Assembly: GCA_037178855.1 (NCBI GenBank)
Contig: JASJZC010000007.1
Coordinates: 4,092,001 to 4,156,000 of the forward strand
Length of the DNA: 64,000 nt
Direction of reading: 5' to 3'
Origin: Oscheius sp. JU75
Taxonomy: Eukaryota; Nematoda; Chromadorea; Rhabditida; Rhabditidae
In this document: in pieces, positions 36,702 to 47,501 of the stretch
Position numbering within the stretch: the first letter of the stretch is position 1
Layout of the letters: each line of letters begins with the position of its first letter
The notes under the pieces: generated by a model
Seen by the model: only the letters and a program-made list of their open reading frames with translations
The model's database searches: none
Told to the model about the DNA's origin: nothing
Made by a program: the position numbers and the translations under genes

Positions 36702-39162
36702 TTAATCATCTGGGGCATCGGTAGACTCGGATAGTGGTCGAAGTGTGAAGATAGCTGTTTTCACAGCTTTCGCGCATTCTCCGGCCTTGATGACTAGGAA
36801 TCTAAACAGAGTGAGTTTAAGTAAAAACTACTAAATACTTGTGGATTCCGGTTATCTTTGTCTCCCCTCCAATTTCATATCCAAACTTGAACGTCAGAAG
36901 CTCAGGGATCTTCTTCTTGCTCGTTACACGCATGATGCTTGATAGAGCATGTCTAGCTTCCGTGGTCACATACCCAGGCTGTAGCCACAATTGAAATCGA
37001 ACTGTTTGGGATCTTACCTTGTTAAGAACCTCTCGTAGAACATGAAGATGGGTTCTGGTCAGAGCAATGAAGCTTTTGTACATGTTGCGATCTTGAGCGA
37101 CCTCTTGGCAAGAAAACTTGTCGATAAATTCCGCCTGGTCAGAGAGTTTTAGCTGAAAAAAAGCTAAAAAGATCCGAACTGTGCCAAACCTCCTCTTTCA
37201 CTGTTGGTTTCGTAAAGATGGCAGCACTATCATCATCACTGGATCCGTCCTCGATTGAGAAGACAGACGGCTCGTTACGATATCTGAAGGTACTATAACT
37301 TTTTGGATCTTCTTCTCTTACCGTTTTCCATGACGGTCGGCAGGAACAACATGCTTAATTTCTGCATCAACTGAAGGTGAATTCACCAAAGTACTCATTT
37401 TTTCCTTGACAGATACAGATTTTGAAATAACTGCGTCTTTCATCTTTCCAACGATGTTCTGCAATTCGGCATTTACAAGAGGAAGGTAAAGCTTAACCCA
37501 AGAAGAAAATTTTGCAGGGTTGCATTCAATACACTTGTTCTCCACGTGTCCATCGAGGAGTTTGAGTCTTTTAGCATCTACCAGGAATCGATGAAGTGCG
37601 CTGAATCCTCCTTGTACCATCGAAACATGGGCAGTTTTGTTCCGCAAAAGACGCGCAAGTGTCATGTTGAGGTACATGTCCTGAAGTAACGTTGACAGGG
37701 TACATGTAATCTTTTACTTGAGCGTCGTCACCATAGCCCAGAAGACACAGATGTTCGTCAAACTTCTGTGCGCTTTTGAAGGCTTCGAGGGAGTTTAGTG
37801 CGATGTCGAATTGACTCGGATTGTCTACTGACAGCTTGCAGTCCAAGTTGAACGATCCGTAGATATGACCGTTGTTGAAGGCTTCTTGAGAACGGGTATC
37901 TATTATGAAGTAGGAGATCGTGGAGGACTTTAACGGAGAACCGCGGTCCTTTCTTGTAATTTCGTGGATCGTTATCGGCAAGCACATGAGCTTTGTGATA
38001 GTGAACTCTCCAACTTCATCATCGTAGTTGGCTCCGAAGATCTTGTAATGAAAATCCTCGCGGATACTCTGAGGAGTCTTATCAGAATAATACGAAGCAA
38101 GTTGAATGAAATCTGAGGCATCTTGTGCGGTGATGTTGGACGGCAATGACTTCAATAGCGCCTCCACGTTCTTCCTAAATGAGAATCAGTGAATTTATTT
38201 GAAATTCAAACCTGTCGGAATAGCCAATTTTCAGTATTTCTTCACGAGCGTTGATGAGAAGAACGACTGCCATGTGGAAAATTAGGAATGGATCGCCCTT
38301 TTCAATGTAGAGGTCCCAAAGAGTATGGCAGGTATCGTCGTCCGTGAACGAGGCGAACACATCGGAAAATAGCTCTTGAGTGTATGTGACAGCAGGACAT
38401 CTCAACGATTCCAAATGGGCACTGAAACGGATAACATCAATGAGAACAGCTGAGGAAAGTTTACCTGACTTCAGGGTCATGATACTGAAGAATGAGATGG
38501 AAAAGAAAGTAGATCTCAGACTGCGGTCCAGTCTCCTTTGGGATGTACTTTGTGGTAAAGGCGAAGAAGACATTGAAGAGCTGCTCAGGAGGAATCTCGT
38601 ACTTCAGAAACTTTTCAAGAACCTGAAAAACTAGGCTGTTTGAGTAAAGCAGAAATACGTACCGCAAGCCAACCGCTGTCTTTCTTGAAACAGATGTTTC
38701 TCTTTTTGCAATAGAGAGTCATGAAAGATTCCAATTCAGGAACAGATTTGCGGTTATCGATAGACTTGGCCAACTTCCGACAATCTAAAGAAAGTTTGTA
38801 AAAAAAAAAAGTATTTAGTTATTTACCATTGCGAAGGATTGCCTGATTGGGCAGATTATACAGCTGATCCCAATCTTCCAGGGGATTCGGTCTGTTAGCT
38901 ACGCCGAGAAGCCGCTAAAACATTCAAACCATATGTGCTAAAATAAAAAACTAACTGCCCATCGAGCGCGTTTTTGATCGATTTCTCCCTCAGTGGATCC
39001 AATGCTAGGACTGGAGATTGGTTCATCTTTACTGTCGTTGGGAAGTGAAGCGATCGATACATCGCCATCCTTCACCCTTAACCAAAGTTAATAAACTTTA
39101 ATTAGGAAGACATACCAGTCATCTTCAACAGTACTCGATCCTTCACTACCAGGATCTGCCAT
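36702..39162 (-). CDS. TBC1D23: TBC1 domain family member 23 (TBC1D23) orthologue
   Basis: Endosome-to-Golgi vesicle-bridging protein that links golgin-245/97 vesicles to the FAM21/WASH side. The minus-strand product starts MADPGSEGSSTVEDD. It has a TBC domain (about 38970-38180) with PPEQLFNVFFAFTTKYIPKE and LILQYHDPEVSAHLESLRCP, without the usual arginine and glutamine finger motifs, so it is a non-catalytic TBC as in the family. A rhodanese-like domain follows (SYFIIDTRSQEAFNNGHIYG, then VSMVQGGFSALHRFL). The linker is Ser-rich, and the C-terminal PH-like domain (about 37080-36710, KSFIALTRTHLHVLREVLNK) is the one that binds FAM21 in mammals. A 37-bp intron inside the rhodanese region restores MYLNMTLARLL. 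Domain order and length fit well. Confidence 0.9.
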
Positions 39163-39918
39163 TACCTAAAAATTGCTTCAGAGACTTAAAAATAGAGAAA
39201 AAGTTATTTCAGGCAATGTACAAAAGAACACCGTCGAAAAGGTCTACAGCTGACCCAACTCAGCTATACCGTACACAGCCGTCAATGCGAAAATGTGGGA
39301 ATATAGCGCATTTCCCGATAAGGACACATTGCCACGCAGGAAAACATCGAAGTAAGACTGTGCCAGGCAATTCGGGACAACAGTGGCAATTGATACGATG
39401 AGGAGTAGAAAATATACAAAAGAATCTAGTATTGCTTACTTCTTACTCCGTTAATGTGAAGTTGTTCAATAGATTTTTCAGCATCGGTGTTTTTAGAGAC
39501 GATAAATATAATGAATCAGTTAGTAACATAAACATTTGTGAACATTTATTGAATAATTGCAACCTGAGAGAGACACTTTCCGGGGCGTTGAATATGAATC
39601 TCTTGCAAAGAAGAATGACAGGACTTTTTTGCCGATTAGGATCACCCCGCTGTGATGGCGGCACTGGCTGCCGTCTAGTCCTAAAGGGTAAAATGAACGA
39701 GCGTTTCGGTTCAGAAAAACAACCACGGCAGTTCTCAACTGTACTATTTTTGTTTCGCTCCACACCAAACGATATTTGGCCATGATTTCCTGAAAACCTG
39801 AAAATAAGATGACCTACAACAAGCCTCTTCGAATGAAATACACTCACTCTGTCGCGCGTGCTGTTGACTCAGTGATAGGCGATTTTGGGAACGGCGAGAG
39901 GTTTGCGTACCGTGACTC

Positions 39919-40180
39919 AGCCCTAAACATGATGATCTCAGAGCTTTCAAGTCTGGATATCACCAAGTTGAGGGGTGAGCGCCGGGGACGCTTTTGGGGA
40001 GAAGGAATGGCCATGGCCCTGCCCTAAACGAGATGATCTCAGATCCTTCTACAGTCGGATATCATCCAGTATAGGGGAGGACGCTGGCCGAGTCTGAGGA
40101 AACTTTCCAAGCCCAACCCTCATTGGGGTGATCTCAGAGCTATACAGTGTCTGGATATCACCAAAATAAGGATTGGGCAG
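39919..40180. repeat. Three degenerate direct repeats with ~100-bp period
   Basis: Each unit has a CCCTAAAC- or CCCAACCC-like lead, then GATCTCAGA and, 18-22 bp on, GGATATCA(C/T)C. The GATCTCA cores start near 39934, 40035 and 40130. Copies 1 and 3 share TCTGGATATCACCAA exactly; copy 2 has diverged (TCGGATATCATCCAG). Spacing is about 95-101 bp. Confidence 0.75.
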
Positions 40181-40527
40181 AGGAAACTTAGGGGCGACCG
40201 GAAGTTCGATCGAAAGTATATTGGGAAGAGAGACTCGCGGAACGATGGCTACAGCGGTTTTAAAACGCAGCCGATGGGCGACCAGTTATTGATTTGTGCA
40301 GGAATCGAACTCGGGACAACGAGGCCCAATCGCTGTAAAGATTAAATGGAGCCAGTCAAAAACGCATGCTCTACTTGATTTTCGTTTTTGACCAAGATTT
40401 TGCTTCAATCACAAAAGTGCGAACTGGTACTGTCTGGATGTAGACAAAATGAGTAAGAGAAAGTGCAAAGTGTTTCAATTCATAGGGTGCCAAAGCGAAA
40501 GAGGTTTGGAACGCGAGAGAGAATCTA

Positions 40528-40538
40528 TATAAAAGGGG
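40528..40538 (+). promoter_or_regulatory. Strong TATA box at the edge of a GC-rich block
   Basis: TATATAAAAGG followed by a CpG- and G-rich segment (40540-40760). It looks like a core promoter directed rightward, but I can identify no protein gene behind it, so any transcript may be non-coding. Confidence 0.4.
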
Positions 40539-42052
40539 CCTGAAGGTGAGTGGCCGGCGAGTGGCGCAGAGGGAAGCACGTACTGTTTGTATAGGTGTTG
40601 GAGCGAAGGCAGGCGAACAGCGATTTGTCTAGGTGTGCACGGACGGTGGAGGGCTGCCGAGCAGTGGCTGGGTGTGATAAGTGGAGGGCCGATTGCCGGC
40701 GGGGTCAGGGTCGCTGCTGTGGCTGACGAGGCGCGCCGGCCGCCTTTTTGTAGGCTAGATGGGCGGAGCGAATCTGGTGGAAGGCAGTGTAAGAGAGGGA
40801 TGGGTGCATTAGATAAAATGATAGAAGCAGTAGAACGTCTTGTTCGTCTGAATCTTGTCGAGACCGTCTCCCAACGAGCAGCCTCTTATGTGCAAGCAAA
40901 CGTTGTCTCGCAGACTTGAGCAGACGTCGTTCGCCGCCGAGCGGAGCGACTGGCGCGCGGCAGTTTACACTCGTTATGGGCCTCACCAATCACTTACGAC
41001 GGACGGAAGTTTTGGATTGTCTCGAGGCTACTCGGCGAGGAACGAATGTCAACGAAACTTTTACAGTTGGTCACAAACTCAAACATGATGTTACTATACG
41101 CGCCTCATGCAAGAGACTAGTCCAAATGAATGATGCCTTTGCAAACTGCTACAGTCATTGAGGGAACCTTCAAACCAGCTAATTAGCACTAAGTAGGAGC
41201 CATTTGTCTTGTCTGTCTCTCTGCGCAATTGCTCTGTCCTTTTGACATCGTTCGCAAAAACTGAAGAGATGCTAAGCCTCAGCATCGAGTGGTTCCGTTA
41301 CCGGTGTCATGCAAATGCCGAGCCACTTGGCTCTGCATGTCATTGTCAGTAGCGAAAAGCAGTGTGAACAGGCAAAACACACCAAATCGTACTTGGAATG
41401 GGGGCGCGCCAGGCCGAAACGAACTGCGCCCTCCTATTCTCGATCTTGACCTTGACAAAAACAGAACTTTTTTTGTAACGGAATATTCAAATCAAGGTCG
41501 TGCTAAGTTACATCCTAAAAACAAACTACCGCTGGAAAAAACGATCGTAAAAGGATCACCTTGATGCGCCCATCAGTCCGAGGCCGTTGACGCTTCATAT
41601 CTTTATCTAATATTTTGTGGAGTATAGTTGACCTCGCTCTCCATAATTCTTGAGACTGCGCTATCGCTGAACGTCTTAACTGTTCTGATAAGGATCGCGT
41701 AAACGTTCTTCAATAAATTGGACAATTTGTAACCGTGAAACTTCCCCGCTCTTTACGACTGGGAATCTGCTAGCCGGTATGTGAGTTTTTTTCCCGCAAT
41801 ACTTTGGAAGAATTTACAGACAATAACTTTAGGTTTCGAGACACGCATTTTAGTACAAAAGTTGTTTTCAAAAATAAGTGGAAGTTTATTCAAAGTGCAA
41901 CACACTTCAAGATCGTATAGTAAGCAAGTTGTGACGGGCACTAGCTGATTCAGCGGGCTGACTGAACATTTCGGGTTTCTCCTTTTAGATCGAGGAGCTT
42001 CTTTAAGAAAGATTCATTTTTATTTCACTTGTAATCATTTTCAATTTTCAAC

Positions 42053-42083
42053 AAAATCAATCCATGGAGAATGGATTGATTTT
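42053..42083. repeat. Perfect 13-bp inverted repeat, 5-nt loop
   Basis: Left arm AAAATCAATCCAT, loop GGAGA, right arm ATGGATTGATTTT. The arms are perfect reverse complements. Confidence 0.95.
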
Positions 42084-42088
42084 ATTGC

Positions 42089-42108
42089 CGGCAAACTATT
42101 GTTTGCCG
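42089..42108. repeat. Perfect 8-bp inverted repeat, 4-nt loop
   Basis: CGGCAAAC, loop TATT, GTTTGCCG: a GC-rich hairpin only 5 bp after the previous one. Confidence 0.9.
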
Positions 42109-42520
42109 CGCCCTTTACCGATTCTTCAGTCTGCATTGAACAGTTAGTCGTTTGTTGCGTGGTCGATGAAAGAAAGCGCCGTCAGAAGGTTAGGCCATCC
42201 GCGACAATATATCTTCTTTTACAATGTAGTGTCTTAATGGGTCGTCATAATATCTGAGCATCGTATCGACGATCGATTGCTCGTATCGGAGCTGCGTCAC
42301 CTTCACATTTTCATGACCTTCTGCTTATCTTCACCCTCATCGTCTCAATTCTCATGGCGGTGCGCTGTGTGGATGTCAATGCGCAATCGCCGGTCGAGGA
42401 CAAGCAGCTCAGAGCCGAGAGGACACGGAGGACTAGGTTTGCTGTCAAACTTTGATATTGCACACTAGTTTTGTAATTTGTTCACTCATTCACCAAGTGA
42501 AATATATAAACTATGGCCAT

Positions 42521-43546
42521 TTATTGACAAGTCTGATTGTTGATGCAGCAAACGCAATCACGGCCGTTGGCTGAGGGGAAACCAGAAGCCCAGGTCTAAA
42601 ACGAATAAGTTCAAAACAATCGTAGTGATTACCTTCTCGATTCCGTTGGCAAGAGCGATGGCGTGGCAGCAGCTGGAGCATCTCTGGCTAGGATCAGCCT
42701 TCGCATCGGTGCAAGCAGCGCTTGCGAACTGGTTATCGAGGTTCATGAGAAGAGTAGATTGCCGAGAGCATCCTAAAACTTGAAACTGTTTGGAGAATTG
42801 TTTTGATTTTACCGAATCCACAGGTAAGAGGATTTTGCCGGAAGCTGGGAACAATGGAAGATCCTTGGTTAGGTGTGGATTCTTCTTCTCTACGACGATC
42901 GTTTCCTCCCATATTTCCTTGCTTAAATATGTTGAATTAAAAAAAAAACAGTCAGAGTTACCCTGGGACCTTGTCTGACATCAATTAAGTCATCGCTGGT
43001 TTGGGTGTTTTCCATCTGGTTGAGAACAGGCACAGGCTGAAGTCCGAGTTCTCCGGTAACTACAAGAGGTGACTGTGTGGGCTGCACGGCGATAATTGGG
43101 CCAGTTCCAACTTGAGCTTGTCCATTGATACTCTAAATGACTATACGTGCTTTGAATGTTCTGAGCTCACAAGTCCTTGTCCATTCTGTTGGGAATTTGA
43201 GGATGAGAATGGATTGAGAGGAGCACCAGAAAGTTGACCTTGTCCTTGCATATTCTGAACCCTTTCATTTTTAGTTACTACGAAACTAACAATTCCAGAT
43301 CCTATCGGTTGTCCTCCCATAGTAGGAAGCCCATTTCCTCCGAAAACCTGTCCCTGTCCCTGCATAACCTAAAACGTTCTACTTTTTGTCCGAACTAGTA
43401 CTTACGAGCCCAGATCCAAGAGGACGAGATCCAAGTGGGCCGTTCATGAGAAGACCCTAAATGCTGCTCAAACCTGATCAGAGGGTAAAACCCACATTCT
43501 GGGCCAAACCCATAGTACAAACGGAGGCAAGAACAAGGATCAGCAT
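42521..43546 (-). CDS. Secreted Gln/Gly-rich protein with C-terminal cysteine domain
   Basis: Small secreted protein in eight short exons. A signal peptide (MLILVLASVCTMGLAQN) is followed by low-complexity Gly/Gln/Leu repeats (VMQGQGQVFGGNGLPTMGGQ, NMQGQGQLSG). The C-terminus is a cysteine-rich domain with ten cysteines. They include LTCGFGCSRQS, ACTDAKADPSQRCSSCCHA, then GRDCVCCINNQTCQ before the TAA; the paired CC and C-x-CC spacing suggests a disulphide knot. All introns (for example the one ending in a TTTAG after LAQN) are about 35-40 bp. A TATA box lies only 31 bp before the ATG. The stop codon overlaps an AATAAA (CAATAAA), so both UTRs are minimal. Likely an extracellular matrix, eggshell or surface protein; function unknown. 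It is the first of three related-looking minus-strand genes. Confidence 0.75.
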
Positions 43547-43576
43547 GTTTGCTTAACTTTCATTAGGTCTCTCGCT

Positions 43577-43583
43577 TTTATAA
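43577..43583 (-). promoter_or_regulatory. TATA box of the Gln/Gly-Cys secreted gene
   Basis: TATAAAA on the minus strand, 31 bp from the ATG, implying transcription starts almost at the initiator codon. Confidence 0.6.
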
Positions 43584-43959
43584 GGACATCATGGCGACAA
43601 ATTTTGGTGGCAATGTCACGTTTGAAGACAAAACATGCACCAGAGGCAGGAGAACAACGATTATGCCAGGATAGTTTGGGATATCGTGCTCATTCAAATA
43701 GTGCATCTAAGCGGCTCGCTTTCACATGAAGTTAAAAGACAGTCTGCCATTATCTCTCCTCCTAAAGCACCGCCGTGTCCGCTCGTGTGTGTATGTTCGC
43801 TTGTGCGTAGCCGATTGTAGGTTTGGACACACCGTAACGAAAATATGTTTGTTGTAAAGTACCATTTTGGATAGAATTTTAAGCTGAGTGAGAATATTCA
43901 ATAATATTGAGGGGTATCCCTACTCCAAACGAAGTTACAGAACTTCAACGTTTTGCGTT

Positions 43960-44035
43960 AAAGTTAGTGTATTGATAAGAAGCACCGTCGCCGCCAACAC
44001 GCGCGTCCCATGCGTTTCGGGTTCGATTCCATGCC
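43960..44035 (+). pseudogene. tRNA-like or tRNA-derived SINE relic
   Basis: A possible A-box (TTAGTGTATTGATAAGAAGC) and, about 35 nt on, an exact B-box GGTTCGATTCC. The T-arm flanks do not pair and no acceptor stem closes, so it is not a functional tRNA. Confidence 0.3.
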
Positions 44036-44188
44036 AAGGCAAATCATCCCGTTTGATCGATTTGAGGCCAGGAAGCCAGGCTTTTTGTAGATTTCGATGA
44101 GCTGAGCAAGAGTATGCAAACTGATTCCAGGGACGTAAATTTAAAATGAACTAATGTGACAAGAAGGAATGTTTCGAAATTCGACAGG

Positions 44189-45302
44189 ATGAACCTTAAA
44201 ATCACAAACAAGGTAAGTTATTGGAGGCTTATCAGCTTTAGCTACTACCAAAGCAGATATTTTTTTCTGAAATATTTAACGAGTGATGTGAAACTTCATG
44301 TTTGTGTATCTGTTACAAAAATGTCATAAGACATTTCTTCCAAACGACCTTTTAGAAAATAGATCATATTTTACAAATTTTAGTAAGAGAATTGCGGTAT
44401 CCTTTTTTAGAACAGAGGAATCAGTAAAATCAAAATGACATTCACGCAAATGCTCAACTGTGCTGCAATAACGGCTAGCTGGCAGCTACGCGAATACGTT
44501 CTGTCAACTATGTGAATGTGTAGTTGACAGAATTTGACGTCAAAAGAATTGCAAGACCTGGCCCTTGAGTAACAGAGACAACTGTCCGACAGCTGCTAAA
44601 AACGATGACTATTCCTAAATGTGTTGCATCAATTTATCACTCCCTTCTTTTCAGGGAACAATCTGTCGGTCGGGCTCACTGTCACTCCTTCCAATATTTG
44701 GGACAACATATCCTCTGTGCCTTAGAATGTGCTACTCTGTCACCATTGCCCCCTTGCAAAAAAAAAACGAAAATGTCACAAAGACAGCTTTGGTCGATAT
44801 TTTCGGTGGACAAATAACTGAGCCCATATGGATCTTCTATCAGAATGAGACCCGCGGTTATCTAATTTTGGAAGAAAGCTATTTTATCCCAGAAAAAGCC
44901 GGGACTTACCTTGTGGCGATAGGTCTCTAAATTTGATCTCAGACTATTTTAAAGAGAGGAAGATCTCCGGACTCTCCCTTTTTCTGTTGAAGCGTCCAAA
45001 AGCGATATAATCACGCCAACTTTCTAATACATTGGATTCATACTATGAAGACGTCTCATTGAGAAGATTCTCAGAAAGGTCCTGTGCTATTCACAAAAGC
45101 TTAGATGAGCATGTACCCTTGTAACAAAACAGTCCGAACTTGCAAAAAGCTATACGAAGTCACAATGGATGAGAAAAGAAGGCAATGGTACATTTCCGAA
45201 AATATGGATAATGCTCGCCTTGTACGCTATAAAGAACCTGCAATTGAGCCAGTTTTACATTTTTTCCTAACTAGAATTTTTCAGAGCCCCGATCAGTGCT
45301 GA
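44189..45302 (+). CDS. Doubtful small gene or gene relic
   Basis: Three pieces look coding. A start MNLKITNK is followed by a GTAAGT donor. An exon from about 44653 reads VTKTALVDIFGGQITEPIWI, then RGYLILEESYFIPEKAGTYL. A final exon from about 45100 reads KKLYEVTMDEKRRQWYISE, then RLVRYKEPAIEP, spliced over a 33-bp intron to SPDQC and a stop. The middle exon runs into an in-frame stop after LVAIGL, and nothing joins it cleanly to the last exon. It also carries a ten-base A run near 44760, a likely frameshift site. The protein looks like a secreted or lumenal beta-rich fold but I do not recognise it. It may be a pseudogene, or two genes. Confidence 0.3.
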
Positions 45303-45836
45303 CTATCTATGTTGCCTGTTTACAAGCTATTTTTGTATTTATTGGAAATTTAGTGAATTGTTGCCGGCAATAATAAAAAAATGAAGGGCAGTACGATGGA
45401 CAGAGAGACAGCGTGACAGAGAGACATTGACATTCGTCTGAGTTATTCTTGGTGTGGAAATCAATTGTTTCTCATCTTGCGATGTGATTATTGTGACACC
45501 TTTTTATTCAGAAATTCTGTAGAACAGTAGGCTGAAAAAAAGCTTCTCTCTGCGTTTCCTTTCTCCATCTTCTTGCAAGCCGGGACTGATTTGTTGACTG
45601 GGTCCAGTAGTTCGTTCCAGATCCTCCAATTGAGTTTTTGACACTGATCTTGGATAACCTTGTTCTTATTCGATCTGAGTACAAAGTCTGCTTGTTGAAT
45701 TGCACCAGTATGTTTTTAAAGTCTTTTTATTATAAGTTTACACAATCGTTTTGCTCATAAAATTAGATGGTTGGTTGATTCATTTGTTGTTGATTGGCTG
45801 TTGGAAGACCCCTAGAATTTTCTCAATACCAAAGCA

Positions 45837-47314
45837 TTAAAAAACCCACTGATCGAACACTTCAGACAAGAGAAAGGTGGATGAAAGTGCTCTAGCTTTT
45901 CCTTCCTTGCTCTCTGGGGAAGGTGTTGGCTTTACAGGAACAAGTCCCTGAAATTTTCATATTTTTAAACAGTCTAAGTTTTTTTCAATGTGAATCTGTA
46001 CTGAAGCTTACCTGTAGTGGTGCTGGGGTTGAACTGCTGGATGCCATGAGAGGATCACGCGAATGTGGTTTGGATGAGAACTGGTGGTGCTGAGCACCAG
46101 AATGTCCTTGTTGCGGCTGTCCACCAAGATGTCCTTGATGCTGCTCTCCGCCAATCTGTCCCTGCTGTAGATGTCCAACAAGATGCTCTTGCTGATTCTG
46201 CTTTCTAATCTGTCCTTGTTGTGGCTGTTCACCGAGATGATGCTCGTTGCCAAAATGTCCCTGTTGCGATTGCGCACCAAACTGCCCATGTTGTGGCTGC
46301 CCATTTAGTGGACCTTGATGTAGTTGTCTACCAAGTTGTCCTTGCTGATGCAGACCTTCAATCTGCCCTTGTTGTGGCGGGCCACCGATCTGTCCTTGTT
46401 GTTGCTGCTGTCCGTTAATATGTCCTTCCTGATGACCACTTTTCATTTCCTGCTGCTGTTGAACATGGAACTGTCCCTGCTGCTGTTGTTCAATAAGCTG
46501 AGCTTGCTGTTTCTGTCCACTAACCTGTCCCTGTTGTAATTGTCCACTAAACTGTCCATGCTGCTGCTGCTGCTGACCAATCTGCCCTTGTTGTTGATGT
46601 CCATCAAACGACTCTTGTTGCTGGTGAGAGCCGAGCTGTCCTTGCTGTAGCTGTTCTCCAATTTCTACCTGCTGTGGCTGGCCCTCAATCGTTCGCGGTT
46701 GTCCACCAAACTGCACATGTTGGAATTGTCCACCACGTGGTCCCTGCTGATGTGCGTTAAACTGCCCATGCTGTAGCTGTCCACCGATTGGTCCCTGTTG
46801 CTGACCACTGAACTGCCCCTGCTGCTGTTGTCCGCCAAAACGCCCCTGCTGATCCTGTCCTTCAAACTGTCCTTGTTGTTGATGTCCGCCGGTCGGTCTT
46901 TGCTGCTGGTGTCCTCCAAGATTTCCCGACTGTTGATGTCCCTGCTGAGGCTGTCCACCAAATTGTATCGGGTTTTGAGGTTGTCCTTCAAATGATCCGG
47001 GCCGTGTCTGTCCAATTAGAGCACAAGCGACCTGCCCCGGGAAAATAGGCTGGGCAGGCTGATTCCAAGGTTGATGAGGAAAACACGGCACCAATCCACC
47101 CGGCTGTGGTTGCGGAATAACAATATCAGGGTGGAAGTTAGGGCGGTTGTTGGAATGGCGACCATGTCCATGGTGGTCTCCCCTTCTTCTTTCACTACTT
47201 CCACTACCTCGGCTGTTACTATTACTCTGAAAGTTTTCATTAAAGCAAAGTTTTGTGCCTTACATCTTTAGCTGTCGCAGCCCCGACAATAAGTAGAACG
47301 AGAAGAAGCTTCAT
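45837..47314 (-). CDS. Secreted glutamine-rich repeat protein
   Basis: A signal peptide MKLLLVLLIVGAATA is followed, after a 37-bp intron, by a Ser/His/Arg-rich segment (SSERRRGDHHGHGRHSNNRP) and a short block with two cysteines (GGLVPCFPHQPWNQP, GQVACALIG). From about 47010 down to 46080 the protein is a degenerate 11-12-residue repeat of the form GQxQQGQxGG with about 40 percent Gln and much Gly and His. A last exon gives GLVPVKPTPSPESKEGKARA and ends DQWVF. A TATA box sits about 30 bp before the ATG. VKPTPSP recurs in the next gene, so the two are probably paralogues. Plausible roles are eggshell, cuticle surface, adhesive or mucin-like matrix; none is demonstrable here. Frames on the opposite strand (Leu-rich) are shadows. 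Confidence 0.8.
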
Positions 47315-47343
47315 GACTACTTTAACAGTTGTTGGAGCTTCTT

Positions 47344-47350
47344 CTTATAC
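47344..47350 (-). promoter_or_regulatory. TATA box of the Gln-rich repeat gene
   Basis: GTATAAG on the minus strand about 30 bp upstream of the ATG, matching the arrangement at 43577-43583. Confidence 0.5.
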
Positions 47351-47501
47351 TGTTTTTAGAAGCTGTCAGAGACATGTTATGTCTCGAGTTTCACGCTTCT
47401 GGTCATAATAATTAGGACGGATCAACGGTTCTTAAAAATGACAAATAGTTTTGATGAAAAAATCTGTGAAACAAATGAGCACAATACAATTTATTGAATA
47501 A

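Larger units (their letters stand above)
39163..42520. other. Non-coding island with tandem repeat, hairpins and GC-rich core
   Basis: About 3.4 kb between the TBC1D23 start and the 3' end of the next minus-strand gene. It holds the degenerate repeat at 39919-40180, a tRNA-like B-box near 40302, a TATA box at 40528, a GC-rich block to about 40960 and twin hairpins at 42053-42108. Open frames are short and lack conserved motifs. Confidence 0.5.

Noticed and set aside
40250-40345. tRNA on the minus strand (GAGTTCGATTCC)
   Set aside because: T-stem and acceptor stem cannot be formed. At most a degenerate relic.
40587-40919. 110-residue plus-strand frame in the GC-rich block
   Set aside because: It begins at a TTG, is Arg/Gly-rich from CpG composition and has no recognisable domain. 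Only the short end after 40800 looks protein-like.
46221-46995. Leucine-rich plus-strand frames resembling membrane proteins
   Set aside because: They are the complement of Gln codons (CAG/CAA read as CTG/TTG) of the Gln-rich gene.
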